IMG/VR virus record: IMGVR_UViG_3300028284_000012
Span: 1-47,427 of that record
DNA: 47,427 nucleotides
Source: a virus
Direction: 5' to 3' (one strand)
Part shown: one piece after another, positions 1-7,319 of the stretch
How positions within the stretch are numbered: position 1 is the stretch's first letter
Layout of the letters: every line of letters begins with the position of its first letter
Notes under the pieces: generated by a model
What the model saw: only the letters and a program-made list of their open reading frames with translations
What the model was told of the DNA's origin: nothing
The model's database searches: none
Made by a program: the position numbers and the translations under genes

Positions 1-99
1 TGTTATATCTTTTTTGTTAGTGAAAGAGATTACTGTATTAGAACCGAGTAATGATTTTCTGATGACAAATCTTTTAGTAGTTAGTTTATTATTATTCAT
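1..99 (-). CDS. N-terminus of an unknown minus-strand gene, cut by window edge
   Basis: Reading the minus strand from an ATG at 99 gives 33 codons without a stop up to the window edge (starts MNNNKLTTKRFVIRKSLL). The ATG is preceded on that strand by an A-rich tract, the same initiation context as the plus-strand genes here. No family can be named from 33 residues. Its orientation, opposite to the late operon that starts at 796, is the main information: it makes 100-795 a divergent intergenic region. It could be a chance ORF, because 33 open codons in AT-rich DNA are not decisive. Confidence 0.5.
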   Translation of the reverse strand, partial: MNNNKLTTKRFVIRKSLLGSNTVISFTNKKDIT

Positions 100-158
100 A
101 GTTTTTATTTTTATTTGTTATTAATTTAGTTTAGTTATTATTATTATCTTTAGTTAGT

Positions 159-392
159 CGTAATTAGTTTGTAAGAGTGTAACTTTATTTGTATGTTTAT
201 TTTAGTAGTAAAGTCTTACACTTGTTCTCTCAGTAACTTACATCTGATATTATCCAAGATATTATGTTAATGATAGTGAAAGTAGTTAGTATATATATTA
301 AAGAAGTTATCATGTTTGTTTTATTTATTTAGTTAATTATTTATTTATCTTATACTATTATTATCTAACATGCATCGTACTTAGTTTGTAGG
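159..392. repeat. Pair of 17-bp direct repeats in the control region
   Basis: CGTAATTAGTTTGTAAG at 159-175 recurs as CGTACTTAGTTTGTAGG at 376-392, matching at 15 of 17 positions with unrelated flanks. They could be two copies of a promoter or protein-binding site on either strand. In DNA this A/T rich a chance match of this length is possible, although the shared CGTA is harder to explain by composition. Confidence 0.35.
176..222. other. Long hairpin in the control region
   Basis: AGTGTAACTTT (176-186) pairs with AAAG (210-213) and TTACACT (216-222), leaving a two-base TC bulge (214-215) and a 23-base loop. This gives an 11-bp stem. No U-run follows, so it is not a typical terminator. It may be a leader structure or operator. 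Confidence 0.45.
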
Positions 393-436
393 AATATCTC
401 AATAAAATATATAAAATAAAAGGAAAAGGTAAAACA

Positions 437-519
437 TAACTCGTTGATTATCAAAACAATAGGGGGCTGGTGATCATGGAATCCATTTTGTAACTGGTTG
501 ATTATCAGTCAGATAGGGG
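437..519. repeat. Two ~29-bp direct repeats, 54 bp apart, with palindromes between
   Basis: Both copies have the form TAACT(C/G)GTTGATTATCA followed by a variable five to six bases and ATAGGGG: copy one 437-465, copy two 491-519. Each contains the near-palindrome TGATTATCA. Between them lie the palindromes TGATCA (471-476) and ATGGAATCCAT (476-486), and just after copy two is GGTA-TAG-TACC (518-528). Equally spaced copies with dyad cores look like iterons or operator sites for a dimeric regulator. Function is inferred only from layout. Confidence 0.55.
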
Positions 520-563
520 TATAGTACCTTACTTCTACTTAACTAATATGGTTATGAAAAACA

Positions 564-609
564 GTGACATTAGGCCGTTAGACCTAGCCTAGTAACAGGC
601 TATTGTCAC
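564..609. ncRNA. Compact three-way-junction element, possible structured RNA
   Basis: GTGACA (564-569) and TGTCAC (604-609) form a perfect closing stem. Inside are two hairpins: TAGG (571-574) with CCTA (583-586), extendable by C576-G581 across one mismatch, and GCCT (587-590) with AGGC (597-600), loop 591-596. The second can extend to TAGCCT/AGGCTA (585-602) in competition with the first. The 46-base unit thus folds as a cloverleaf-like three-way junction, but is too short for tRNA and has no T-loop sequence. Whether it acts as RNA or as DNA cruciform is unknown. Confidence 0.45.
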
Positions 610-795
610 ACTTTTGCTATTTCAATAATCATCTTTATTATTTTAAGTATGTTCAATATTATTTCTGTTATTTTCTTTATTGTATCTTTCTTATTCATAT
701 ATATTATATAGATTTATTTAGTTTTGTTTCACTAAACAATAAGTAAAAATGAATAATTCTATGTAATATACTAACTTAAGACAAAAGAATTAATT

Positions 796-1233
796 ATGGC
801 TAAGAAATTAAAACAAAAAAGCAGCGCTAAGAAAGGTAGCAGTTCTGAAACTACTCCAGAGCAAAACTTTGCTAAAGCTTTTTACCAAGGAGATATAAAC
901 ACTCAGCAGATGAATGAAATAATGAGTGGAGAAACTAATAGAGCAACTGGTAAGTCAGGTACGAATTACATACAAGTACCAGGAAGAGGAAATTCAAACC
1001 CTTACTCAAGCTTACAAAATAGAGGATTAATATCACCATTGAGAGAAGATGGAGAACCAGAAGCAAAAGACAGTGCACCAGTTGAAGATGTTTCTACTAC
1101 AGAAATAAGTGGTAAGAAATTATCAGTGGATGCACCAACCAGTACTGAAAGTGATTTAGTAGCAGTTAGAAAAGCAGGTAGAGTTGTAGGTTACATGAGA
1201 GGTAGTAATAAAAGTACTTTTAAACCTAACTAG
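796..1233 (+). CDS. Unknown small protein, first gene of the late operon
   Basis: 145 residues, not recognised. The N-terminus is Lys/Ser rich (MAKKLKQKSSAKKGSSS), the middle is low complexity with many Ser, Thr, Gly and Asn, and the C-terminus is basic again (RKAGRVVGYMRGS). No signal peptide or membrane segment is visible. The ATG has an A/T-only upstream context (gaattaattATGG) as in the other genes. It is followed after two bases by the next ORF, suggesting coupled translation. The disordered, charged composition would suit a small virion-associated or DNA-associated protein, but that is a guess. Confidence 0.75.
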   Translation: MAKKLKQKSSAKKGSSSETTPEQNFAKAFYQGDINTQQMNEIMSGETNRATGKSGTNYIQVPGRGNSNPYSSLQNRGLISPLREDGEPEAKDSAPVEDVSTTEISGKKLSVDAPTSTESDLVAVRKAGRVVGYMRGSNKSTFKPN

Positions 1234-1235
1234 TA

Positions 1236-2009
1236 ATGGCATACAATCAATCAGGGTTAAAAAACATCGGAGATATAAGAGGTAAGATACTTAAAGGTAA
1301 GACTAATACTGACATGTCCACTCAAGAAATGAAGGATGTAGTTAGCGAAAGGCTTAGACAAGACATGACAGGTCCTCAGAGTATTAGACAAGTAAGAAAC
1401 AATAGAGTTCAAGATGTTACTATAACACCTGGTAGTCCTGGTAAATCTGGCTACATACCTGAAGGAAAAGGTACTAGCATGAAAGATATTAAAAGAACTT
1501 CAGGCTACAAAAGCCAAAAAGCTATTGAGTTCAAGCAAAGAGAAAAAGCAGACAGATCTAATAAGATGAAAGAGTCTGTTAGTAAGGTAGGTAAAGGACT
1601 AAAATATGGTGCAGTTGAGTTAGGTAATATTGCTTTAGATAAAATGCCTTTTTCTGGCATGACAACAGGTAAAAGAAGGTACTTTGTTGGTCCAGAATCT
1701 GGAAGTCAAGACAGAGTGTTTGGAAGCGATGAGAAAGGACACCATAGAAGATATTTGGCAGGTGGAGCTAAAACAACTCACTACCCAAGGATGACTAATA
1801 AAGAGTGGAAAAAGACTAAAAAAGCTAATTATACAGTAGGTGAAAGAGCTAGGAACTCAATAGATCAAACAGGCATGAAGTCACTAGGCGCTGCATTTAT
1901 AGGACTTGCTGGAGTAACACTTGATAACAGTGGATTTGGTGGAAAAAAAGGTAAAAAACCTGGACAATGGCAAAAGAACATTATAAATAAGGTTAAAAGT
2001 ATTTTTTAA
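1236..2009 (+). CDS. Unknown basic protein
   Basis: 257 residues, no family recognised. It is strongly basic with Gly/Lys-rich stretches (for example GKKGKKPGQ near the C-terminus) and a His cluster GHHRRY around residue 168. One modest hydrophobic stretch, LGAAFIGLAGVTL near residue 217, could be a short membrane-active segment or a buried helix. The stop TAA overlaps the next ATG as TAATG, so it is translationally coupled to the following basic protein. Neighbouring fibre and head genes suggest a virion component. Nothing in the sequence shows an enzyme. Confidence 0.75.
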   Translation: MAYNQSGLKNIGDIRGKILKGKTNTDMSTQEMKDVVSERLRQDMTGPQSIRQVRNNRVQDVTITPGSPGKSGYIPEGKGTSMKDIKRTSGYKSQKAIEFKQREKADRSNKMKESVSKVGKGLKYGAVELGNIALDKMPFSGMTTGKRRYFVGPESGSQDRVFGSDEKGHHRRYLAGGAKTTHYPRMTNKEWKKTKKANYTVGERARNSIDQTGMKSLGAAFIGLAGVTLDNSGFGGKKGKKPGQWQKNIINKVKSIF

Positions 2010-2269
2010 TGCCTTATTTATCACCAAAAGCTAAAAGAGATAAAGCTGCAAGAGATTTAAAAGCTGCTAAAACTCCAGCTAGACGTAAGAAAAAAGCAGA
2101 GAATCAGCGTAAGAGAAGAGCAGCAGCAAAGAAACATGGTAAGTCTTGGTTAAAAGGTAAAGACTATGACCATGAAGATAAGAAATTTGAGTCCGTTAAG
2201 CGAAACAGAGGCAACGACGGCAATGGAACTAAAAAAGAAGGTAAGAAAACTAAACGTAAAAAGAAATAA
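2009..2269 (+). CDS. Small, extremely Lys/Arg-rich protein
   Basis: 86 residues, of which roughly 40 percent are Lys or Arg. The order is a basic helix-like N-terminal half (AARDLKAAKTPARRKKKAEN), a central KDYDHEDKKFESVKRNRGN motif, and a Lys tail ending KTKRKKK. The DYDH...NRGN core resembles a motif in small conserved proteins of marine phages that are sometimes labelled HNH-like, but the full HNH ligand set is not visible, so nuclease activity is not claimed. The charge makes DNA or RNA binding, or packaging with the genome, likely. TAATG overlaps join it to both neighbours. Confidence 0.75.
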   Translation: MPYLSPKAKRDKAARDLKAAKTPARRKKKAENQRKRRAAAKKHGKSWLKGKDYDHEDKKFESVKRNRGNDGNGTKKEGKKTKRKKK

Positions 2270-3633
2270 TGGCTATAATATACACATATCCAATAAAAAC
2301 AACACTAGCAGATAGTGATTTAATACTTATATCAGACTCTGCAGATGCTAACAAAACTAAAAACGCTACAGTAACATCGATAAAAGATGCTATTGACGTT
2401 GTAGATAGCTTAACTGCTACTTTACCATTGTTATCTTCTTCAGCTACAGGATCACCAGATTTATCCATAAGCGGAATATCAGGATATGGCACTGCTGGTC
2501 AAGTGATGAGGATGAACACTGGTGCTACAGCTCTTGAGTGGGCTACTGTTAGCGGTGGGTCTGGAGACGGCTTGACAATATATAACGATGGCAGTGGTAT
2601 AGGTTTAAATATTACCAAGTTAGACTTTATAGGATCTGGAGTTTTAGCTACTGTAGATGTTAATGACAACGCGAGAGTAAATGTAACTATATCTGGTGGC
2701 AGTGGTGTTGATTCTGTAGTTACTACAAATGGCACATATATTGATTTAACACCTACCTCTGCTTCTACAGGAGCTGTAACTGTTACCGCTGATTTATCAG
2801 CCGCTGATGGCACTTCAGATGCTACAACTAGGTTTTTAAGTAAAAACAATACCTGGGACGTTCCTACTAATAATTTAGGTAGCAACAACCAAACTTTAAC
2901 TGCTGGCAGAAGCATTGATATGGCTGGTTTTGATTTAACATTAACTAACAATTCAGCAGTTAGACTTTTTGACTTTGAGCATAACACTAATAAATTAACA
3001 GTTGGCAACTCGGTTCAAGACAAAAAAGGAACTGTTAAAATAGAAGGTCAATCAGGAGTTAATAGAGGTGGTATACTTGAAATGGGTGCTGGTGGAAGCA
3101 CTAACCATGTCCAAATAAAAGGTCCTGATACTCTTGCCACAAATTACGATTTAACATTACCTAATGCTCAAGGTGCTACAGGCACTTTTCTTCAAAACGA
3201 CGGAACTGGAGTATTGAGCTTTGTTCAAGGTGTTACTTATCAAGAAGGAACATGGAGTCCAGTTATGTTTGGAGCAGGATCACCTAGTGTCACAGCTACT
3301 GGTCAATATGTTAAGATCGGAAAAAATGTTACTGTTTGGTTTAGTTTAATTTGCACTGCTGGTGACACACTTGTCAATGCTAGAATATCGGGTCTTCCAT
3401 TTAACGGAGTGCCATCCGGTACTTACGGCTATAATGGAGGAGCTAGTATATCTCAAAACACTAGCACTCAAAACATAACAAGATACGTTACAGGTGTAAG
3501 TGGTGGTGCTACAACTTTAGATTTAAGAATATTTACAAGTGGAACAGATTATCAATATGCTTTGGGTTACTGGCCAAGTTCGTCTAACAGCTTTACAGTC
3601 AGAGGAAGTTATACATATAAATCAGTAAATTAA
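2269..3633 (+). CDS. Tail fibre / receptor-binding-like protein
   Basis: 454 residues, rich in Gly, Ser, Thr and Asn with almost no Cys, typical of beta-structured trimeric fibres. The N-terminal 50 residues (IYTYPIKTTLADSDLILISD) resemble the virion-anchoring start of many marine phage fibre proteins. The middle contains repeated short beta motifs, including LTLPNAQGATGTFLQNDGTG around residue 298. The C-terminal ~130 residues start at EGTWSPVMFG and contain GQYVKIGKNVTVWF and ISGLPFNG, a pattern seen in receptor-binding jelly-roll tips of phage fibres. It is followed by a short gene similar in context to fibre accessory genes. Host target unknown. Confidence 0.8.
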   Translation: MAIIYTYPIKTTLADSDLILISDSADANKTKNATVTSIKDAIDVVDSLTATLPLLSSSATGSPDLSISGISGYGTAGQVMRMNTGATALEWATVSGGSGDGLTIYNDGSGIGLNITKLDFIGSGVLATVDVNDNARVNVTISGGSGVDSVVTTNGTYIDLTPTSASTGAVTVTADLSAADGTSDATTRFLSKNNTWDVPTNNLGSNNQTLTAGRSIDMAGFDLTLTNNSAVRLFDFEHNTNKLTVGNSVQDKKGTVKIEGQSGVNRGGILEMGAGGSTNHVQIKGPDTLATNYDLTLPNAQGATGTFLQNDGTGVLSFVQGVTYQEGTWSPVMFGAGSPSVTATGQYVKIGKNVTVWFSLICTAGDTLVNARISGLPFNGVPSGTYGYNGGASISQNTSTQNITRYVTGVSGGATTLDLRIFTSGTDYQYALGYWPSSSNSFTVRGSYTYKSVN

Positions 3634-3643
3634 TATAAAAAAA

Positions 3644-3904
3644 ATGGCAATTACAAAACAAAAAACAATAGAAGAAATACAAGTAGCTGGAGAATATAAA
3701 CAGATATTTGTGTTAGAAGTTACTAAAATACTAGAAGATGGTGTTGAAATATCTAGTAACAATCATAGAACAAGCTATTTACCTAGCGAAGATGTTTCAT
3801 CTTTAGATCCTCAAATAGTGGCTATAGCAAATGCAGCTTGGACACAAGATGTTAAAGACGCTTGGCAAGCTCATTTAGACTCTATACCTCAACCTGTTGA
3901 GTAA
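3644..3904 (+). CDS. Conserved small protein downstream of fibre gene
   Basis: 86 residues. It reads as one beta-rich domain (YKQIFVLEVTKILEDGVEIS) followed by a short Trp-containing helix (ANAAWTQDVKDAWQAHLDSI). The layout, with an EDGVEIS...HR...P segment and a C-terminal AAWTxxVKxAW helix, matches small proteins found next to fibre genes in marine phages. A role in fibre assembly or as a minor fibre part is plausible from position only. The A-run before ATG (aaaaaaATGG) is the initiation context. Confidence 0.75.
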   Translation: MAITKQKTIEEIQVAGEYKQIFVLEVTKILEDGVEISSNNHRTSYLPSEDVSSLDPQIVAIANAAWTQDVKDAWQAHLDSIPQPVE

Positions 3905-3908
3905 AATA

Positions 3909-3947
3909 TTTCTACCATGTAGAAACCACTACTATCAAGTGATAGTA
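3909..3947. promoter_or_regulatory. Two tandem perfect hairpins upstream of the chaperonin module
   Basis: TTTCTAC (3909-3915) pairs with GTAGAAA (3919-3925) around a CAT loop, and TACTATC (3930-3936) pairs with GATAGTA (3941-3947) around AAGT. Both seven-base stems are perfect and neither is followed by a T-run. They separate the fibre genes from the module starting at 3982. They could be an RNA processing or stability element, or weak terminators. Confidence 0.5.
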
Positions 3948-3981
3948 TATAATAACCAACGTTTAACTAAAACCAAATACA

Positions 3982-4272
3982 ATGACGTTTTTATATACCC
4001 GTACCAATACGTGGAGTAGTACACCACAACCAAATGAAGAAACCATTAAGCTATGGGAACATATCTCACAGAAGAAAAACTGGAGAATAACTCAACTACC
4101 TAATGGATTTTTACAAACCGAATACAAAGATATGAACTCAAATGAATGGGTTGATGTAACCAGAAGAGAAACAATAGCTGGAGCAGAGCAAGCAATAGAT
4201 AGTTCTATTGAGCATTATGCTAAAAAGCTAGAGTTTACCAAAGGACCGAAAGTTGTAAAAACCTTCGAATAG
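3982..4272 (+). CDS. Conserved unknown protein preceding groEL
   Basis: 96 residues, no named function. The core WRITQLPNGFLQTEYKDM followed by EWVDVTRRET and EQAIDSSIEHYAKKLEF looks like a small beta sheet with a C-terminal helix. Related sequences occur as small genes in marine phages, from memory. No membrane segment or signal peptide is present. It sits alone between the tandem hairpins and groEL, with a 31-base gap to groEL, so it probably shares a transcript with the chaperonin genes. Confidence 0.75.
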   Translation: MTFLYTRTNTWSSTPQPNEETIKLWEHISQKKNWRITQLPNGFLQTEYKDMNSNEWVDVTRRETIAGAEQAIDSSIEHYAKKLEFTKGPKVVKTFE

Positions 4273-4303
4273 TATTCAAATCAATCATATTTAATCAAAT
4301 CAA

Positions 4304-5851
4304 ATGCAAGAATTAAAGTTAGTTAAAAACCTGACTTTTGGCGATACAGCTAGGAGTCAGGTATTAACTGGGGTAGAAAAACTTACTAATGCAGTGGGTT
4401 CAACCCTAGGAGCAAGTGGAAAATGTGTTATACTAGAAGATAGCAATGGCGCACCACAAATAACAAAAGACGGAGTAACAGTTGCTAATAGCATAACGTT
4501 ACAAGAACCGTTACAAAATATTGGAGCTACGTTAATAAAGCAAGCAGCACAGAGAACTGTGTCAGATGCGGGTGATGGTACAACCACCGCCACTATATTA
4601 GCTAAAGCTATTTTAGATGAAGCAGACAAACACTCTGAAGCAGATACCTTAAGAAACATGAAAGATGGTATTGAAAAAGGTGTTGACAATGTCGTGAAGT
4701 ATCTAACAAAAAAGAGTAAGAAGGTAAGAGGAAATAAGATAGACCAAGTAGCTACTATATCGGCTAACAACGATAAGGAGCTAGGCAAGGTTATAGGAGA
4801 AGCATTCAGATTAGTGGACGAAACCGGAGTTGTTATGATGGAAACAAATGAACAACCTGAAACTGTCGTAGAATTAATAGAGGGTGTTCAATATGACCAA
4901 GCGTTAAAGAACAACCACTTTATTACCAACACAGAAAAAGGAACGGCTGAACTTGAAAATCCGTTGGTTCTAATCGTTGAATCAGTAATACCCAACGTGC
5001 GGAAGATTCAGTCAATCCTTGAATTTATTATAAAAAATGGTAAGAGTCTTCTTATCATTGCAGATGTTGACCCACAAGTAGTTTCCGCGTTAGCCATGAA
5101 CAAGAAGAAGGGTAATATAAAGGTCAATATCGTAGATGCGCCTACGTATGGAATCAGCAAGAAGGATGTATTATCTGATCTTTGTGCTGTTACTGGCGCT
5201 ACACTTATTAATGAAGATCTAGGAGATGATATGGATATTATACAACCTGAACATTTAGGTGCATGTATTAAGTCTGTAACAAATCACGAAGAAACAATAC
5301 TACAAGTTGATTTAACTGAAAACACAGAAGTTAAAGAAACTATTGCTTTATTAGAAAAGAATATAAAAGAAACTAAAAACCCTAACATTATAGTTAGACT
5401 AGAGAAACGATTAGCTAAGTTAAAAGCTAAAGTTGCTACAGTTAAAGTTGGGGCTAACTCTGAAATAGAACTGAAAGAGAAGAGAGATAGAGTTGAAGAT
5501 GCTATTTGCGCTACAAAAGCCGCGATTAAAGAAGGTATAGTGCCAGGAGGCGGTATAGCTTTATTAAACGCTAGTATGCATTTAGAGCCAAAGTCAATAG
5601 GTGAAGAGGTATTATACCAAGCTATAAAAGCTCCTTTTGATTTGATACTTAAAAATGCCGGTGTAGAAGGTTATAAAACTCCAGAAGTAGAAGGCTTAGG
5701 ATTAGATGTGGTTACAGGAAAAACGGTGGATATGGTAAAAGCCGGAATTATAGATCCTTTGTTAGTTACTAAAAGTGCACTAATGAACGCGGCTTCAGTA
5801 GCTACCACTATATTATCAACTGATTGTGTAATCAATAATGTGAGAGCATGA
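4304..5851 (+). CDS. groL: Phage-encoded chaperonin GroEL
   Basis: 515 residues, slightly shorter than bacterial GroEL (about 540). All three chaperonin regions are present. ATP-site signatures are intact: ITKDGV with Asp56, GDGTTT at 90-95, and VEDA with Asp399 at the position of the E. coli catalytic Asp398, followed by EGIVPGGG. The Gly-Met repeat tail typical of bacterial GroEL is missing; it ends NNVRA. It should form a folding ring with the GroES encoded directly downstream (ATGA overlap), helping fold capsid or other phage proteins in the cytoplasm. Divergence along its whole length argues against a very recent host capture. Annotation as a type I chaperonin is secure. Confidence 0.97.
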   Translation: MQELKLVKNLTFGDTARSQVLTGVEKLTNAVGSTLGASGKCVILEDSNGAPQITKDGVTVANSITLQEPLQNIGATLIKQAAQRTVSDAGDGTTTATILAKAILDEADKHSEADTLRNMKDGIEKGVDNVVKYLTKKSKKVRGNKIDQVATISANNDKELGKVIGEAFRLVDETGVVMMETNEQPETVVELIEGVQYDQALKNNHFITNTEKGTAELENPLVLIVESVIPNVRKIQSILEFIIKNGKSLLIIADVDPQVVSALAMNKKKGNIKVNIVDAPTYGISKKDVLSDLCAVTGATLINEDLGDDMDIIQPEHLGACIKSVTNHEETILQVDLTENTEVKETIALLEKNIKETKNPNIIVRLEKRLAKLKAKVATVKVGANSEIELKEKRDRVEDAICATKAAIKEGIVPGGGIALLNASMHLEPKSIGEEVLYQAIKAPFDLILKNAGVEGYKTPEVEGLGLDVVTGKTVDMVKAGIIDPLLVTKSALMNAASVATTILSTDCVINNVRA

Positions 5852-6108
5852 AAGCAGTAGGTAAGTATATAGTTATAGATCCTATCAAAGAAGTTGATAC
5901 GACTACAAAAGGAGGTTTAATTCTAGCTGAAAAGCAAAGAGAAGATATAAGATACAGAAGAGCTAAGGTTGTAGAACCTGGCTCTGATGTAGAAGTATTA
6001 AAAAAAGGTGATGAAGTTTATTATGACAAATCAGCTGGATTTAATATTGAAATAAATAAAGAAAACTATAAAGTCATTAAAGAGTTTGATATAGTTATTA
6101 TTTTATGA
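5848..6108 (+). CDS. groS: Phage-encoded co-chaperonin GroES
   Basis: 86 residues, slightly shorter than the bacterial 95-100. It starts GKYIVIDPIKEVDTTTKGGL, in which TTTKGGLIL (18-26) is the mobile loop with the Gly-Gly-hydrophobic motif that contacts the GroEL apical domain. The GDEVYYDKSAG segment and the C-terminal NYKVIKEFDIVIIL match the GroES barrel and last strand. The start overlaps the groEL stop (ATGA) and the stop overlaps the next ATG (ATGA), so the three genes are coupled. It caps the phage GroEL ring, and perhaps the host ring. Confidence 0.95.
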   Translation: MKAVGKYIVIDPIKEVDTTTKGGLILAEKQREDIRYRRAKVVEPGSDVEVLKKGDEVYYDKSAGFNIEINKENYKVIKEFDIVIIL

Positions 6109-6533
6109 GAAGATTAACATCTGGTGATTTAAAAGAACTAGGTTTACTCAAGCATTATAGAATAATAAGGAAATGGGCTTGTAAGACTAATGAATTAACA
6201 GATGCAGATCTAGAGCTACTAATTTACTTAGATGCTATAGATATGTTTACTAAAGATGATTTTAAAAAAGGTACGTACTCATTCAGCTGGGATAACAGGC
6301 GCTGGAACAGATTATTGAAACAAGGGTGGATTACAGTGTGGCGGAAAAGAAACCACACCACTCAAAAATATCATATATATAAAGTTTCCTATAAGTGCAA
6401 ACAGCTGATAAGTCGCATGTACCGTGTTATGTTAGGCGAAGAAAACATGCCTACAACTAAATTAGAAAATAGTAATAGATATAGTTACAAAGTAATAACA
6501 AAAGCAATTGAATATGCCAACAAAGACAAATAA
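6105..6533 (+). CDS. Probable small winged-helix-like protein
   Basis: 142 residues. The pattern of helices (KWACKTNELTDADLELLIYL, then TKDDF) followed by WNRLLKQGWITVWRKR and HIYKVSYKCKQLISRMYR resembles MarR/PadR-like winged-helix folds, where the WITVWR segment would form the wing strand. Similar sequences are common small genes in marine phages, as I recall, and are normally unannotated. It is coupled to groES by ATGA. A regulatory or nucleic-acid-binding role is inference from fold pattern and basic charge only. Confidence 0.7.
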   Translation: MRRLTSGDLKELGLLKHYRIIRKWACKTNELTDADLELLIYLDAIDMFTKDDFKKGTYSFSWDNRRWNRLLKQGWITVWRKRNHTTQKYHIYKVSYKCKQLISRMYRVMLGEENMPTTKLENSNRYSYKVITKAIEYANKDK

Positions 6534-7068
6534 ATCACCGCTACATATATCACCTGGAATGATAATGACTATTGGTAAGGGAATCCTTGGTGTTTCAGCT
6601 AGCAACTTAAGTAACATGCCAACTGAGTTTAAGCAGATAAGAGAAGAGGGTAAAGGTAATAGATCTTTCGGTGGATTTTTAAAAGGCACAGGTAGACTAC
6701 TTTTAACTTCTGGTCAGTCAACCATTAGTGGTTTATCAAAAGGCGTTTTAGGTACTGACTTTGGTTTAGGTCAAAAAGGTTATCTCGCTGATAATATACC
6801 TAAGACACCTCAAGAAGAAGCAGCTGAATCTGCTAAAAAATATTCAACTAATATAGATTTATATGGTGAAGAAAATTTACCAAATCAAGATTTAGTAAAC
6901 CCAACTGGAACATCAAATATAACAAATATGAAACCATTTAAACAATTAACACAAAACGAAGGTAATACAGCAAAAAACATGAGCGCTTTTCAATATAAGA
7001 GCGGTTTGAAAATGTCTGTAATATCTGGGTCTTCTAACTTACCAATGAGATCATCTTTAAAAATGTAA
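6514..7068 (+). CDS. Unknown protein ending just before an EF-hand-like tail
   Basis: 184 residues from ATG 6514; a TTG two codons upstream (6508) is possible but less likely. It overlaps the preceding gene by 20 bases. Gly/Ser-rich N-terminal half with a hydrophobic stretch (GMIMTIGKGILGVSA), a middle with QEEAAESAKKYST, and a C-terminus of short repeats such as FQYKSGLKMS and MRSSLKM. Such M-[KR]-S-x-L-K-M endings in marine phage proteins are often followed by an acidic Ca-loop-like segment, and exactly that is encoded in frame immediately after the TAA stop. The protein may therefore be truncated by one point change or extended by readthrough. Confidence 0.7.
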   Translation: MPTKTNKSPLHISPGMIMTIGKGILGVSASNLSNMPTEFKQIREEGKGNRSFGGFLKGTGRLLLTSGQSTISGLSKGVLGTDFGLGQKGYLADNIPKTPQEEAAESAKKYSTNIDLYGEENLPNQDLVNPTGTSNITNMKPFKQLTQNEGNTAKNMSAFQYKSGLKMSVISGSSNLPMRSSLKM

Positions 7069-7155
7069 GATTTATCCGGAGACGGTAAAAAAACAATGAA
7101 AGATGTGTTAATAGGTAGAGGAGTTATAGATAAAGAAGGAAACAAAATTAAATAA
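7069..7155 (+). pseudogene. In-frame EF-hand-like tail downstream of a stop codon
   Basis: Directly after TAA (7066-7068), the same frame stays open for 28 codons to TAA at 7153-7155. The first twelve residues, DLSGDGKKTMKD, fit the EF-hand/dockerin calcium loop: Asp1, Ser3, Asp5, Gly6, Thr9, Asp12. They are followed by VLIGRGVIDKEGNKIK. A single base (T7066 to A) would turn the stop into Lys and fuse it to the upstream protein. It could be a recent nonsense mutation, a sequencing error, programmed readthrough, or a separate 19-codon ORF from the internal ATG at 7096. Confidence 0.6.
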
Positions 7156-7161
7156 ATAATT

Positions 7162-7314
7162 ATGCCAAGTTACGGAGAATATCAAAAACCTGCGGGAGTA
7201 TTAAAATCTTGCGGATGTGACAGTATGTGTGAATGCCATACTAAAAAGAACATACCAGGTATTGAGAACAACATACCTTACAAAGGTAACGCTGTTCTTA
7301 ACGCTAACAAATAG
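7162..7314 (+). CDS. Small Cys-rich protein
   Basis: 50 residues from ATG 7162 to TAG 7314. The feature to note is SCGCDSMCECH at residues 17-27: a C-x-C-x4-C-x-C-H arrangement able to bind a metal such as zinc. The rest (IPGIENNIPYKGNAVLNA) is uncharged and without a membrane segment. It lies five bases before the next small ORF in a run of tightly packed short genes, which supports expression. Function unknown. A second CxC miniprotein occurs at 8765-8908. Confidence 0.65.
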   Translation: MPSYGEYQKPAGVLKSCGCDSMCECHTKKNIPGIENNIPYKGNAVLNANK

Positions 7315-7319
7315 TGGTT

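Larger units (their letters stand above)
100..795. promoter_or_regulatory. Divergent gene-free control region
   Basis: About 700 bp without a convincing ORF on either strand, lying between a leftward ORF start (99) and the first rightward late gene (796). Most of it is extremely A/T rich, but 435-610 is clearly more G/C rich and full of inverted and direct repeats. It is the natural place for promoters of both arms and possibly an origin. I could not pick a promoter with confidence: TAGTTTTG at 719-726 fits the Bacteroidetes -7 consensus TAnnTTTG, but no TTG sits at the expected distance upstream. Confidence 0.6.

Noticed and set aside
564-609. Element considered as a tRNA gene
   Set aside because: Only 46 bases, no anticodon arm of seven-base loop, no TTC-type T-loop and no acceptor stem of seven pairs.
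719-726. TAGTTTTG as a Bacteroidetes -7 promoter element
   Set aside because: Fits the consensus but lacks a TTG at the right distance upstream, and such matches are expected by chance in this composition.
2499-3008. 169-codon open frame on the minus strand
   Set aside because: It lies fully inside the fibre gene, has a composition made of its antisense codons, and no recognisable motif.
4357-4788. 143-codon minus-strand frame inside groEL
   Set aside because: Antisense of a well-conserved gene; hydrophobic text arises from reverse reading.
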